Translations under genes and position numbers: made by a program
Shown: positions 12,985-28,900 of the stretch, piece after piece
How positions within the stretch are numbered: the stretch's first letter is position 1
Layout of the letters: each line of letters starts with the position of its first letter
Source of the DNA: Eledone cirrhosa
Lineage: Eukaryota > Mollusca > Cephalopoda > Octopoda > Eledonidae
Assembly (NCBI GenBank): GCA_964016885.1
Contig: OZ024740.1
Coordinates: forward strand, 6,231,450-6,295,449
DNA: 64,000 bases
Reading direction: 5' to 3'
Notes under the pieces: model-generated
Database searches by the model: none
What the model saw: the letters and a program-made list of their open reading frames with translations, nothing else
What the model was told of the DNA's origin: nothing

Positions 12985-15900
12985 TATAATTGTATAGTGT
13001 CCTTAGTAGAAATACTTCCCCAAAGAGATTTATACCAAAATAGTCATAGAACTGGCATATATATGAGTATATAGTGTCCCCGGTAGAAATTCTTCACCAA
13101 AGAGATTTATACCAAAATATTCATAGAACTGGTATATATATGATTGTATAATTTCCCTGGTAAATATTCTTAACCAGAGAGATTCATACCAAAATATTCA
13201 TAGAACTGGTATATATATATGATTGTATAGTGTCCTTAGTAGAAATACTTCACCAAAGAGATTTATACCAAAATATTCACAGAACTGGTATATATATGAT
13301 TGTATATTGTCCTTAGTAGAAATTCTTCACCAAAGAGATTCATACCAAAATATTCACAGAACTGGTATATATATGATTGTATAGTGTCCTTAGTAGAAAT
13401 TCTTCACCAAAGAGATTCATACCAAAATATTCATAGATCTTGTATGTTTATGATTGTATAGTGTCCTGAGTAGAAATTATTCACCAAAGAGATTTATACC
13501 AAAATATTCATAGAACTGGTATCTTTATGATTGTATAGTGTCCTTATTAGAAATTCTTCATCAAAGAGATTTATACCAAAATATTCATAGAACTGGTATA
13601 TATATGATTGTATAGTGTACTTAGTAGAAGTTCTTCACCAAAGAAAATTATACCAAAATATTCATAGAACTGGTATATATATGATTATATAGTGTCCTTA
13701 GTAGAAATACTTCACTAAAGAGATTTATACCAAAATATTCTTAGATCTGGTATATATATGATAGTATAGTGTCCTTAGTAGAAATACTTCACCAAAGAGA
13801 TTTATACCAAAATATGCATATAACTGGTATATATATGATTGTATATTGTCCCTAGTAGAAGTACTTCACCAAAGAGATTTATACCAAAATATTCATAGAA
13901 CTGGTATACATATATGATTGTATAGTGTCCTTAGTAGAAGTTCTTCACCAAAGACTTTATACCAAATTATTCATAGAACTGGTATATATATGATTGTATA
14001 GTGTCCTTCGTAGAAATTCTTAAGGAAAGAGATTTATACCTAAATATTCATAGAACTGGTATACATATGACTGTATAGTGTAGTTTGTAGAAATTCTTCA
14101 CCAAAGAGATTTATACCAAAATATTCATAGAACTGGTATATATATGATTGTATAGTGTCCTTAGTAAAATACTTCACCAAAGAGGTTTATACCAAAATAT
14201 TCATAGAACTGCTATCTATATGATTGTATAGTGTCCTTAGTAAAATACTTCACCAAAGAGATTTATACCAAAATATTCATAGAACTGCTATCTATATGAT
14301 TGTATAGTGTCCTTAATAGAAATACTTCACCAAAGAGATTGATACCAAAATATTCACAGAACTGGTATATATATGATTGTATAGTGTCCTTAGTAGAAAT
14401 TCTTCACCAAAGAGATTCATACCAAAATATTCACAGAACTGGTATATATATGATTGTATAGTGTCCTTAGTAGAAATTCTTCACCAAAGAGATTCATACC
14501 AAAATATTCATAGATCTTGTATGTTTATGATTGTATAGTGTCCTGAGTAGAAATTATTCACCAAAGAGATTTATACCAAAATATTCATAGAACTGGTATA
14601 TTTATGATTGTATAGTGTCCTTATTAGAAATTCTTCATCAAAGAGATTTATACCAAAATATTCATAGAACTGGTATATATATATGATTGTATAGTGTCCT
14701 TAGTAGAAATACTTCACCAAAGAGATTTATACCAAAATAGTCATAGAACTGGCATATATATGAGTATATAGTGTCCCCGGTAGAAATTCTTCACCAAAGA
14801 GATTTATACCAAAATATTCATAGAACTGGTATATATATGATTGTATAATTTCCCTGGTAAATATTCTTAACCAGAGAGATTCATACCAGAATATTCATAG
14901 AACTGGTATATATATATGATTGTATAGTGTCCTTAGTAGAAATACTTCACCAAAGAGATTTATACCAAAATATTCACAGAACTGGTATATATATGATTGT
15001 ATATTGTCCTTAGTAGAAATTCTTCACCAAAGAGATTCATACCAAAATATTCACAGAACTGGTATATATATGATTGTATAGTGTCCTTAGTAGAAATTCT
15101 TCACCAAAGAGATTCATACCAAAATATTCATAGATCTTGTATGTTTATGATTGTATAGTGTCCTGAGTAGAAATTATTCACCAAAGAGATTTATACCAAA
15201 ATATTCATAGAACTGGTATATTTATGATTGTATAGTGTCCTTATTAGAAATTCTTCATCAAAGAGATTTATACCAAAATATTCATAGAACTGGTATATAT
15301 ATGATTGTATAGTGTACTTAGTAGAAGTTCTTCACCAAAGAAAATTATACCAAAATATTCATAGAACTGGTATATATATGATTATATAGTGTCCTTAGTA
15401 GAAATACTTCACTAAAGAGATTTATACCAAAATATTCTTAGATCTGGTATATATATGATTGTATAGTGTCCTTAGTAGAAATACTTCACCAAAGAGATTT
15501 ATACCAAAATATGCATATAACTGGTATATATATGATTGTATATTGTCCCTAGTAGAAGTACTTCACCAAAGAGATTTATACCAAAATATTCATAGAACTG
15601 GTATACATATATGATTGTATAGTGTCCTTAGTAGAAGTTCTTCACCAAAGACTTTATACCAAATTATTCATAGAACTGGTATATATATGATTGTATAGTG
15701 TCCTTCGTAGAAATTCTTAAGGAAAGAGATTTATACCTAAATATTCATAGAACTGGTATACATATGACTGTATAGTGTAGTTTGTAGAAATTCTTCACCA
15801 AAGAGATTTATACCAAAATATTCATAGAACTGGTATATATATGATTGTATAGTGTCCTTAGTAAAATACTTCACCAAAGAGGTTTATACCAAAATATTCA

Positions 15901-16070
15901 TAGAACTGCTATCTATATGATTGTATAGTGTCCTTAGTAAAATACTTCACCAAAGAGATTTATACCAAAATATTCATAGAACTGCTATCTATATGATTGT
16001 ATAGTGTCCTTAATAGAAATACTTCACCAAAGAGATTGATACCAAAATATTCATGGAACTGGTATATATA
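12985..16070. repeat. Higher-order repeat of about 1.7 kb, two copies
   Basis: The landmark GTGTCCCCGG followed by TTCCCTGGTAAATATTC and CCAGAGAG occurs at 13,074 and 14,771, 1,697 bp apart. The following order of variants (CACAGAACTGG, TGTATGTTTATG, CCTGAGTAGAAATTATTC) is the same. The TGTATGTTTA variant stands at 13,441, 14,519 and 15,139; the first spacing is exactly 14 monomers (1,078 bp), so the block also has internal duplication. Confidence 0.85.
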
Positions 16071-19000
16071 TGATTATATAGTGTCCTTAGTAGAAATTCT
16101 TCACCAAAGAGATTTATACCAAAATATTCATAGAACTGGTATACATATGATTGCATAGTGTCCCCGGCAGAAATTCTTCACCAAAGAGATTTATACCAAA
16201 ATATTCATAGAACTGGTATATATATGATTGTGTAGCGTCCTTAGTAGCAATACTTCACCAAAGAGATGTATACCAAAATATTCATATAACTGGTATATAT
16301 ATGATTATATAGTGTCCTTAGTAGAAATTCTTCACCAAACAGATTTATACCAAATATTCATAGAACTGTTATACATATGATTGCATAGTGTCTTTGGTAG
16401 AAATTCTTCACCAAAGAGATTTATACCACAATAGTCATAGAACTGGTATATATATGATTGTATAGTGTCCTTAGTAGAAATACTTCCCCAAAGAGATTTA
16501 TACCAAAATATTCATAGAACTGGTATATATATGATTGTATAGAGTCCTTATTAGAAATACTTCACCAAAGAGATTTATACCAAAATATTCGTAGAACTGG
16601 TATATATATGATTATATAGTGTCCTTAGTAGAAATTCTTCACCAATAAGATTTATACCCAAATATTCATAGAACTGGTATATATATGATTGTATAGTGTC
16701 CTTAGTAGAAATACTTCACCAAATACATTTATACCAAAATATTCACAAAACTGGTATATTTATGATTGTATGATTGTATAGTGCCCTTAGTAGAAATTCT
16801 TCACCAAAGAGATTCATACCAAAATATTCATAGAACTGGTATATATATGATTGCATAGTGTCCTTATTAGAAATTCTTCACCAAAGAGATTCATACCAAA
16901 ATATTCATAGAACTTGTATATTTATGATTGTATCGTGTCCTGAGTAGAAATTACTCACCAAAGAGATTTATACCAAAATATTCATAGAACTGGTATATTT
17001 ATGATTGTATAGTGTCCTTAGAAGGAATACTTCACCAAAGTGATTTATACCCAAATATTCATAGAACTGGTATATATATGATTTTGTAATGTCCTTAGTA
17101 GCAATTCTTCAACAAACAGATTTATACAAAAATATTCAGAGAACTGGTATACATATATGATTGTATAGTGTCCTTAGTAGAAGTTCTTCACCAAAGACTT
17201 TATACCAAAATATTCATAGAACTGGTATATATATGATTGTATAGTGTCCTTAGTAAAATACTTCACCAAAGAGATTTATACCAAAATATTCATAGAACTG
17301 GTATCTATATGATTGTATAGTGTCCGTAGTAGAAATACTTCACCAAAGAGATTTATACCAAAATATGCATATAACTGGTATATATATGATTGTATATTAT
17401 CCCTAGTAGAAATTCTTAAGGAAAGAGATTTATACCAAAATATTCATAGAACTGGTATATATATGATTGTATAGTGTCCTTAGTAGATGTTCTTCACCAA
17501 AGACTTTATACCAAAATATTCATAGAACTGGTATATATATGATTGTATAGTGTCCTTCGTAGAAATTCTTAAGCAAAGAGATTTTTACCAAAATATTCAT
17601 ACAACTGGTATATATATGATTGTGTAGTGTCCTTAGTAGAAATACTTCACCAAAGAGATGTATACCAAAATATTTATAGAACTGGTATATATATGATTGT
17701 ATAGTGTCCTTAGAAGAAATTCTTCACCAAAGAGATTTATGCAAACATATTCATAGAACTGGTATATATATGATTCTATAGTGTCCTTAGTAGAAATTCT
17801 TCACCAAAGAGATTTATACCAGAATATTCATAGAACTGGTATATATATGATTGTATAATGTCCTTAGTAGAAATTCTTCACCAAAGATTTTATACCAGAA
17901 TATTCATAGAACTGGTATATTTATGATTGTATAGTGTCCTTCGTAGAAATTCTTAAGCAAAGAGATTTTTACCAAAATATTCATAGAACTGGTATATATA
18001 TGATTGTATAGTGTCCTTAGTAGAGGTTCTTCACCAAAGAGAATTATACCAAAATATTCATAGAACTGGTATATATATGATTGTATAGTGTCCTTAGTAG
18101 AAATTCTTCACGAAAGATTTTATACCCAAATATTCATAGAACTAGTATATATATGATTGTATAGTGTTCTTAGTAGAAATTGTTCACCAAAGAGAATTAT
18201 AGCCAAATATTCATAGAACTGGTATATATATGATTGTATAGTGTCCTTAGTAGAAATACTTCACCAAACAGATTTATACCAAAATATTCATAGAACTGGT
18301 ATATATATGATTGTATAGTGTCCCTAGTAGAAATTCTTCTCAAAGAGATTCATACCAAAATATTCATAGAACTGGTATATATATGATTGTATAGTGTCCT
18401 CAGTAGAAATTCTTCACCAAAGAGATTTATACCGACATATTCATAGAACTGGTATATATATGATTGTATAGTGTACTTAGTAGAAGTTCTTCACCAAAGA
18501 GAATTATACCAAAATATTCATAGAACTGGTATATATCTGATTGTATAGTGTCCTTTGTAGAAATACTTCACCAAAGAGATTTATACCAAAACATTCATAG
18601 ATCTGGTATATATATGATTGTATAGTGTCCTTACTAGAAATACTTCTCCAAAGAGATTTATACCAAAATATTCATAGAATTGGTATATATATGATTATAT
18701 AGTGTCCTTAGTAGAAATACTTCACCAAAGAGATTTATACCAAAATATTCATAGAACTGCTATATATATGATTATATAGTGTCCTTAGTAGAAATTCTTC
18801 ACCAAAGAGATTTATACCAAAATATTCATAGAACTGGTATACATATGATTGCATAGTGTCCCCGGCAGAAATTCTTCACCAAAGAGATTTATACCAAAAT
18901 ATTCATAGAACTGGTATATATATGATTGTGTAGTGTCCTTAGTAGAAATACTTCTCCAAAGAGATGTATACCAAAATATTCATATAACTGGTATATATAT

Positions 19001-19739
19001 GATTATATAGTGTCCTTAGTAGAAATTCTTCACCAAACAGATTTATACCAAAATATTCATAGAACTGTTATACATATGATTGCATAGTGTCTTTGGTAGA
19101 AATTCTTCACCAAAGAGATTTATACCACAATAGTCATAGAACTGGTATATATATGATTGTATAGTGTCCTTAGTAGAAATACTTCCCCAAAGAGATTTAT
19201 ACCAAAATATTCATAGAACTGGTATATATATGATTGTATAGTGTCCTTATTAGAAATACTTCACCAAAGAGATTTATACCAAAATGTTCATAGAACTGGT
19301 ATATATATGATTGTATAGTGTCCTTAGTAGAAATTCTTCACCACTATGTTTTATACCCAAATATTCATATAACTGGTATATATAGGATTGTATAGTGTCC
19401 TTAGTAGAAATACTTCCCCAAAGAGATTTATACCCAAATATTCATAGAACTTGTATATTTATGATTGTATAGTGTCCTGAGTAGAAATTATTCACCAAAG
19501 AGATTTATACCAAAATATTCATAGAACTTGTATATTTATGACTGTAAAGTGTCCTGAGTAGAAATTATTCACCAAAGTGATTTATACCAAAATATTCATA
19601 GAACTGGTATATATATGATTGTGTAGTGTCCTTAGTAGAAATTCTTCACCAAAGAGTTTTATACCCAAATATTCATAGAACTGTTATATATATGATTGTA
19701 TAGTGTCCTTAGTAGAAATTCTTCACCAAAGAGAATTAT

Positions 19740-22700
19740 ACCAAAATATTCAAAGAAATGGTATATATATGATTATATAGTGTCCTTAGTAGAAATTCTT
19801 CACCAAAGAGATTTATACCAAAATGTTCATAGAACTGGTATATATATGATTGTATAATGTCCTTAGTAGAAATTCTTCACCAAAGATTTTATACCAGAAT
19901 ATTCATAGAACTGGTATATTTATGATTGTATAGTGTCCTTAGTAGAAATTCTTAAGCAAAGAGATTTTTACCAAAACATTCATAGAACTGGTATATATAT
20001 GATTGTATAGTGTCCTTAGTAGAGGTTCTTCACCAAAGAGAATTATACCAAAATATTCATAGAACTGGTATATATATGATTGTATAGTGTCCTTAGTAGA
20101 AATTCTTCACGAAAGATTTTATACCCAAATATTCATAGAACTGGTATATATATGATCGTATAGTGTTCTTAGTAGAAATTGTTTACCAAAGAGAATTATA
20201 GCCAAATATTCATAGAACTGGTATATATATGATTGTATAGTGTCCTTAGTAGAAATACTTCACCAAACAGATTTATACCAAAATATTCATAGAACTGGTA
20301 TAGATATGATTGTATAGTGTCACTAGTAGAAATTCTTCTCGAAAGAGATCCATACCAAAATATTCATAGAACTGGTACATATATGATTGTATAGTGCCCT
20401 CAGTAGAAATTCTTCACCAAAGAGATTTATACCAACATATTCATAGAACTGGTATATATATGATTGTATAGTGTACTTAGTAGAAGTTCTTCACCAAAGA
20501 GAATTATACCAAAATATTCATAGAACTGGTATATATATGATTGTATAGTGTCCTTACTAGAAATACTTCACCAAAGAGATTTATACCAATATATTCATAG
20601 ATCTGGTATATATATGATTGTATAGTGTCCTTACTAGAAATACTTCACCAAAGAGATTTATACCAAAATATTCATAGAACAGCTATATTTATGATTGTAT
20701 AGTGTCCTTAGTAGAAATACTTCACCAAAGAGATTTATACCAAAATATTCACAGAACTGGTATATATATGATTGTCTAGTGTCCTTAGTAAAAATTCTTC
20801 ACCAAAGAGATTCATACCAAAATATTCATAGAACTGGTATATATATGATTGCATAGTGTCCTTAGTAGAAATTCTTCACCAAACAGATTCATACCAAAAT
20901 ATTCACAGAACTGGTATATATATGATTGTATAATGTCCTTAGTAGCAATTCTTCACCAAACAGATTTATACAAAAATATTCATAGAACTGGTATACATAT
21001 ATGATTGTATAGTGTCCTTAGTAGAAGTTCTTCACCAAAGACTTTATACCAAAATATTCATAGAACTGGTATATATATGATTGTATAGTGTCCTTCGTAG
21101 AAATTCTTAAGCAAAGAGATTTATACCAAAATATTCATAGAACTGGTATATATATGATTGTGTAGTGTCCTTAGTAGAAATTCTTCACCAAAGAGATTTA
21201 TACCCAAATATTCATAGAACTGTTATATATATGATTGTATAGTGTCCTTAGTAGAAATTCTTAAGCAAAGAGATTTATACCAAAATATTCATAGAACTGG
21301 TATATATATGATTGTGTAGTGTCCTTAGTAGAAATTCTTCACCAAAGAGATTTATACCAAAATATTCATAGAACTGGTATACATATGATTGCATAGTGTC
21401 CCCGGTAGAAATTCTTCACCAAAGAGATTTATACCAAAATATTCATAGAACTGGTATATATATGTTTGTATAGTGTCCTTAGTAGAAATTCTTCTCCAAA
21501 GAGATTTATACTAAAACATTCATAGAACTGGTATATATATATGATTGTGTAGTGTCCTTAGTAGAAATACTTCACCAAAGAGATGTATACCAAAATATTT
21601 ATTGAACTGGTATATATATGATTGTATAGTGTCCTTAGAAGAAATTCTTCACCAAAGAGATTTATGCCAAAATATTCATAGAACTGGTATATATATGATT
21701 CTATAGTGTCCTTAGTAGAAATTCTTCACCAAAGATTTTATACCAGAATATTCATAGAACTGGTATATTTATGATTGTATAGTGTCCTTCGTAGAAATTC
21801 TTAAGCAAAGAGATCTTTACCAAAATATTCATAGAACTGGTATATATATGATTGTATAGTGTCCTTAGTAGAAATTCTTCACGAAAGATTTTATACCCAA
21901 ATATTTATAGAACTGGTATATATATGATTGTATAGTATCCTCAGTAGAAATTCTTCACCAAAGAGATTTATACCAACATATTCATAGAACTGGTATATAT
22001 ATGATTGTATAGTGTACTTAGTAGAAGTTCTTCTCCAAAGAGATTTATACTAAAACATTCATAGAACTGGTATATATATGATTGTGTAGTGTCCTTAGTA
22101 GAAATACTTCACCAAAGAGATGTATACCAAAATATTTATAGAACTGGTATATATATGATTGTATAGTGTCCTTAGAAGAAATTCTTCACCAAAGAGATTT
22201 ATGCCAAAATATTCATAGAACTGGTATATATATTATTATATAGTGTCCTTAGTAGAAATTCTTCACCAAAGAGATTTATACCAAAATATTCATAGAACTG
22301 GTATATATATGATTGTATAATGTCCTTAGTAGAAATTCTTCACCAAAGATTTTATACCAGAATAATCATAGAACTGGTTTATTTATGATTGTATAGTGTC
22401 CTTCGTAGAAATTCTTAAGCAAAGAGATTTTTACCAAAATATTCATAGAACTGGTATATATATGATTGTATAGTGTCCTTAGTAGAGGTTCTTCACCAAA
22501 GAGAATTATACCAAAATGTTCATAGAACTGGTATATATATGATTGTATAGTGTCCTTAGTAGAAATTCTTCACGAAAGATTTTATACCCAAATATTCATA
22601 GAACTGGTATATATATGATCGTATAGTGTTCTTAGTAGAAATTGTTTACGAAAGAGAATTATAGCCAAGTACTCATAGAACTGGTATATATATGATTGTA

Positions 22701-25700
22701 TAGTGTCCTTAGTAGAAATACTTCACCAAACAGATTTATACCAAAATATTCATAGAACTGGTATATATATGATTGTATAGTGTCCTCAGTAGAAATTCTT
22801 CACCAAAGAGATTTATACCAACATATTCATAGAACTGGTATATATATGATTGTATAGTGTACTTAGTAGAAGTTCTTCACCAAAGAGATTTATACCAAAA
22901 TATTCATAGATCTGGTATATATATGATTGTATAGTGTCCTTACTAGAAATACTTCACCAAAGAGATTTATACCAAAATATTCATAGAACTGGTTATATAT
23001 GATAGTATAGTGTCCTTAGTAGAAATTCTTCACCAAAGAGATTTATACCAAAATATTCATAGCACTGGTATATATATGATTGTATAGTGTCCTCAGTAGA
23101 AATTCTTCACCAAAGAGATTACCAAAATATTCATAGAACAGCTATATTTATGATCGTATAGTGTCCTTAGTAGAAATACTTCACCAAAGAGATTTATACC
23201 AAAATATTCACAGAACTGGTATATATATGATTGTCTAGTGTCCTTAGTAGAAATTCTTCACCAAACAGATTCATACCAAAATATTCATAGAACTTGTATA
23301 TTTATGATTGTATAGTGTCCTGAGTAGAAATTATTCACCAAAGAGATTTATACCAAAACATTCATAGAACTTGTATATTTATGACTGTATAGTGTCCTGA
23401 GTAGAAATTCTTCACCAAAGTGATTTATACCCAAATATTCATAGAACTGGTATATATATGATTGTATAATGTCCTTCGTAGCAATTCTTCACCAAACAGA
23501 TTTATACAAAAATATTCATAGAACTGGTATACATATATGATTGTATAGTGTCCTTAGTAGAAGTTCTTCACCAAAGACTTTATACCAAAATATTCATAGA
23601 ACTGGTATATATATGATTGTATAGTGTCCTTCGTAGAAATTCTTAAGCAAAGAGATTTATACCAAAATATTCATAGAACTGGTATATATATGATTGTGTA
23701 GTGTCCTTAGTAGAAATTCTTCACCAAAGAGAATTATACCAAAATATTCAAAGAAATGGTATATATATGATTATATAGTGTCCTTAGTAGAAATTCTTCA
23801 CCAAAGATTTTATACCAGAATATTCATAGAACTGGTATATTTATGATTGTATAGTGTCCTTAGTAGAAATTCTTAAGCAAAGAGATTTTTACCAAAATAT
23901 TCATAGAACTGGTATATATATGATTGTATAGTGTCCTTAGTAGAGGTTCTTCACCAAAGAGAATTATACCAAAATATTCATAGAACTGGTATATATATGA
24001 TTGTATAGTGTCCTTAGTAGAAATTCTTCACGAAAGATTTTATACCCAAATATTCATAGAACTGGTATATATATGATCGTATAGTGTTCTTAGTAGAAAT
24101 TGTTTACCAAAGAGAATTATAGCCAAATATTCATAGAACTGGTATATATATGATTGTATAGTGTCCTTAGTAGAAATACTTCACCAAACAGATTTATACC
24201 AAAATATTCATAGAACTGGTATAGATATGATTGTATAGTGTCACTAGTAGAAATTCTTCTCGAAAGAGATCCATACCAAAATATTCATAGAACTGGTACA
24301 TATATGATTGTATAGTGCCCTCAGTAGAAATTCTTCACCAAAGAGATTTATACCAACATATTCATAGAACTGGTATATATATGATTGTATAGTGTACTTA
24401 GTAGAAGTTCTTCACCAAAGAGAATTATACCAAAATATTCATAGAACTGGTATATATATGATTGTATAGTGTCCTTACTAGAAATACTTCACCAAAGAGA
24501 TTTATACCAATATATTCATAGATCTGGTATATATATGATTGTATAGTGTCCTTACTAGAAATACTTCACCAAAGAGATTTATACCAAAATATTCATAGAA
24601 CAGCTATATTTATGATTGTATAGTGTCCTTAGTAGAAATACTTCACCAAAGAGATTTATACCAAAATATTCACAGAACTGGTATATATATGATTGTCTAG
24701 TGTCCTTAGTAAAAATTCTTCACCAAAGAGATTCATACCAAAATATTCATAGAACTGGTATATATATGATTGCATAGTGTCCTTAGTAGAAATTCTTCAC
24801 CAAACAGATTCATACCAAAATATTCACAGAACTGGTATATATATGATTGTATAATGTCCTTAGTAGCAATTCTTCACCAAACAGATTTATACAAAAATAT
24901 TCATAGAACTGGTATACATATATGATTGTATAGTGTCCTTAGTAGAAGTTCTTCACCAAAGACTTTATACCAAAATATTCATAGAACTGGTATATATATG
25001 ATTGTATAGTGTCCTTCGTAGAAATTCTTAAGCAAAGAGATTTATACCAAAATATTCATAGAACTGGTATATATATGATTGTGTAGTGTCCTTAGTAGAA
25101 ATTCTTCACCAAAGAGATTTATACCCAAATATTCATAGAACTGTTATATATATGATTGTATAGTGTCCTTCGTAGAAATTCTTAAGCAAAGAGATTTATA
25201 CCAAAATATTCATAGAACTGGTATATATATGATTGTGTAGTGTCCTTAGTAGAAATTCTTCACCAAAGAGATTTATACCAAAATATTCATAGAACTGGTA
25301 TACATATGATTGCATAGTGTCCCCGGTAGAAATTCTTCACCAAAGAGATTTATACCAAAATATTCATAGAACTGGTATACATATGATTGCATAGTGTCCC
25401 GGTAGAAATTCTTCACCAAAGAGATTTATACCAAAATATTCATAGAACTGGTATATATATGTTTGTATAGTGTCCTTAGTAGAAATTCTTCTCCAAAGAG
25501 ATTTATACTAAAACATTCATAGAACTGGTATATATATATGATTGTGTAGTGTCCTTAGTAGAAATACTTCACCAAAGAGATGTATACCAAAATATTTATT
25601 GAACTGGTATATATATGATTGTATAGTGTCCTTAGAAGAAATTCTTCACCAAAGAGATTTATGCCAAAATATTCATAGAACTGGTATATATATGATTCTA

Positions 25701-28700
25701 TAGTGTCCTTAGTAGAAATTCTTCACCAAAGATTTTATACCAGAATATTCATAGAACTGGTATATTTATGATTGTATAGTGTCCTTCGTAGAAATTCTTA
25801 AGCAAAGAGATCTTTACCAAAATATTCATAGAACTGGTATATATATGATTGTATAGTGTCCTTAGTAGAAATTCTTCACGAAAGATTTTATACCCAAATA
25901 TTTATAGAACTGGTATATATATGATTGTATAGTATCCTCAGTAGAAATTCTTCACCAAAGAGATTTATACCAACATATTCATAGAACTGGTATATATATG
26001 ATTGTATAGTGTACTTAGTAGAAGTTCTTCTCCAAAGAGATTTATACTAAAACATTCATAGAACTGGTATATATATGATTGTGTAGTGTCCTTAGTAGAA
26101 ATACTTCACCAAAGAGATGTATACCAAAATATTTATAGAACTGGTATATATATGATTGTATAGTGTCCTTAGAAGAAATTCTTCACCAAAGAGATTTATG
26201 CCAAAATATTCATAGAACTGGTATATATATTATTATATAGTGTCCTTAGTAGAAATTCTTCACCAAAGAGATTTATACCAAAATATTCATAGAACTGGTA
26301 TATATATGATTGTATAATGTCCTTAGTAGAAATTCTTCACCAAAGATTTTATACCAGAATAATCATAGAACTGGTTTATTTATGATTGTATAGTGTCCTT
26401 CGTAGAAATTCTTAAGCAAAGAGATTTTTACCAAAATATTCATAGAACTGGTATATATATGATTGTATAGTGTCCTTAGTAGAGGTTCTTCACCAAAGAG
26501 AATTATACCAAAATGTTCATAGAACTGGTATATATATGATTGTATAGTGTCCTTAGTAGAAATTCTTCACGAAAGATTTTATACCCAAATATTCATAGAA
26601 CTGGTATATATATGATCGTATAGTGTTCTTAGTAGAAATTGTTTACGAAAGAGAATTATAGCCAAGTACTCATAGAACTGGTATATATATGATTGTATAG
26701 TGTCCTTAGTAGAAATACTTCACCAAACAGATTTATACCAAAATATTCATAGAACTGGTATATATATGATTGTATAGTGTCCTCAGTAGAAATTCTTCAC
26801 CAAAGAGATTTATACCAACATATTCATAGAACTGGTATATATATGATTGTATAGTGTACTTAGTAGAAGTTCTTCACCAAAGTGATTTATACCAAAATAT
26901 TCATAGATCTGGTATATATATGATTGTATAGTGTCCTTACTAGAAATACTTCACCAAAGAGATTTATACCAAAATATTCATAGAACTGGTTATATATGAT
27001 AGTATAGTGTCCTTAGTAGAAATTCTTCACCAAAGAGATTTATACCAAAATATTCATAGCACTGGTATATATATGATTGTATAGTGTCCTCAGTAGAAAT
27101 TCTTCACCAAAGAGATTACCAAAATATTCATAGAACAGCTATATTTATGATCGTATAGTGTCCTTAGTAGAAATACTTCACCAAAGAGATTTATACCAAA
27201 ATATTCACAGAACTGGTATATATATGATTGTCTAGTGTCCTTAGTAGAAATTCTTCACCAAAGAGATTCATACCAAAATATTCATAGAACTGGTATATAT
27301 ATGATTGCATAGTGTCCTTAGTAGAAATTCTTCACCAAACAGATTCATACCAAAATATTCATAGAACTTGTATATTTATGATTGTATAGTGTCCTGAGTA
27401 GAAATTATTCACCAAAGAGATTTATACCAAAACATTCATAGAACTTGTATATTTATGACTGTATAGTGTCCTGTGTAGAAATTCTTCACCAAAGTGATTT
27501 ATACCCAAATATTCATAGAACTGGTATATATATGATTGTATAATGTCCTTCGTAGCAATTCTTCACCAAACAGATTTATACAAAAATATTCATAGAACTG
27601 GTATACATATATGATTGTATAGTGTCCTTAGTAGAAGTTCTTCACCAAAGACTTTATACCAAAATATTCATAGAACTGGTATATATATGATTGTATAGTG
27701 TCCTTCGTAGAAATTCTTAAGCAAAGAGATTTATACCAAAATATTCATAGAACTGGTATATATATGATTGTGTAGTGTCCTTAGTAGAAATTCTTCACCA
27801 AAGAGAATTATACCAAAATATTCAAAGAAATGGTATATATATGATTATATAGTGTCCTTAGTAGAAATTCTTCACCAAAGAGATTTATACCAAAATATTC
27901 ATAGAACTGGTATATATATGATTGTATAATGTCCTTAGTAGAAATTCTTCACCAAAGATTTTATACCAGAATATTCATAGAACTGGTATATTTATGATTG
28001 TATAGTGTCCTTAGTAGAAATTCTTAAGCAAAGAGATTTTTACCAAAATATTCATAGAACTGGTATATATATGATTGTATAGTGTCCTTAGTAGAGGTTC
28101 TTCACCAAAGAGAATTATACCAAAATATTCATAGAACTGGTATATATATGATTGTATAGTGTCCTTAGTAGAAATTCTTCACGAAAGATTTCATACCCAA
28201 ATATTCATAGAACTGGTATATATATGATCGTATAGTGTTCTTAGTAGAAATTGTTTACCAAAGAGAATTATAGCCAAATATTCATAGAACTGGTATACAT
28301 ATGATTGTATAGTGTCCTTAGTAGAAATACTTCACCCAAAAGATTTATACCAAAATATTCATAGAACTGGTATATATATGATTGTATAGTGTCACTAGTA
28401 GAAATTCTTCTCGAAAGAGATCCATACAAAAATATTCATAGAACTGGTATATATATGATTGTATAGTGTCCTCAGTAGAAATTCTTCACCAAAGAGATTT
28501 ATACCAACATATTCATAGAACTGGTATATATATGATTGTATAGTGTACTTAGTAGAAGATCTTCACCAAAGAGAATTATACCAAAATATTCATAGAACTG
28601 GTATATATATGATTGTATAGTGTCCTTTGTAGAAATACTTCACCAAAGAGATTTATACCAAAATATTCATAGATCTGGTATATATATGATTGTATAGTGT

Positions 28701-28900
28701 CCTTACTAGAAATACTTCACCAAAGAGATTTATACCAAAATATTCATAGAACTGGTTATATATGACAGTATAGTGTCCTTAGTAGAAATTCTTCACCAAA
28801 GAGATTTATACCAAAATATTCATAGCACTGGTATATATATGATTGTATAGTGTCCTCAGTAGAAATTCTTCACCAAAGAGATTACAAAAATATTCATAGA
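19740..28900. repeat. Higher-order repeat of about 3.9-4.1 kb, three copies
   Basis: The rare variant CAAAGAAATGG recurs at 19,751, 23,749 and 27,823, spacings of 3,998 and 4,074 bp. GAAAGAGATCCATAC recurs at 20,341, 24,262 and 28,413, spacings of 3,921 and 4,151 bp. CAGCTATATTT at 20,680 and 24,601 also gives 3,921 bp. The differences between these spacings are mostly about one 77-bp monomer, showing gain or loss of single monomers within copies. For example, one monomer near 19,800-19,880 is missing from the second copy. Confidence 0.87.
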
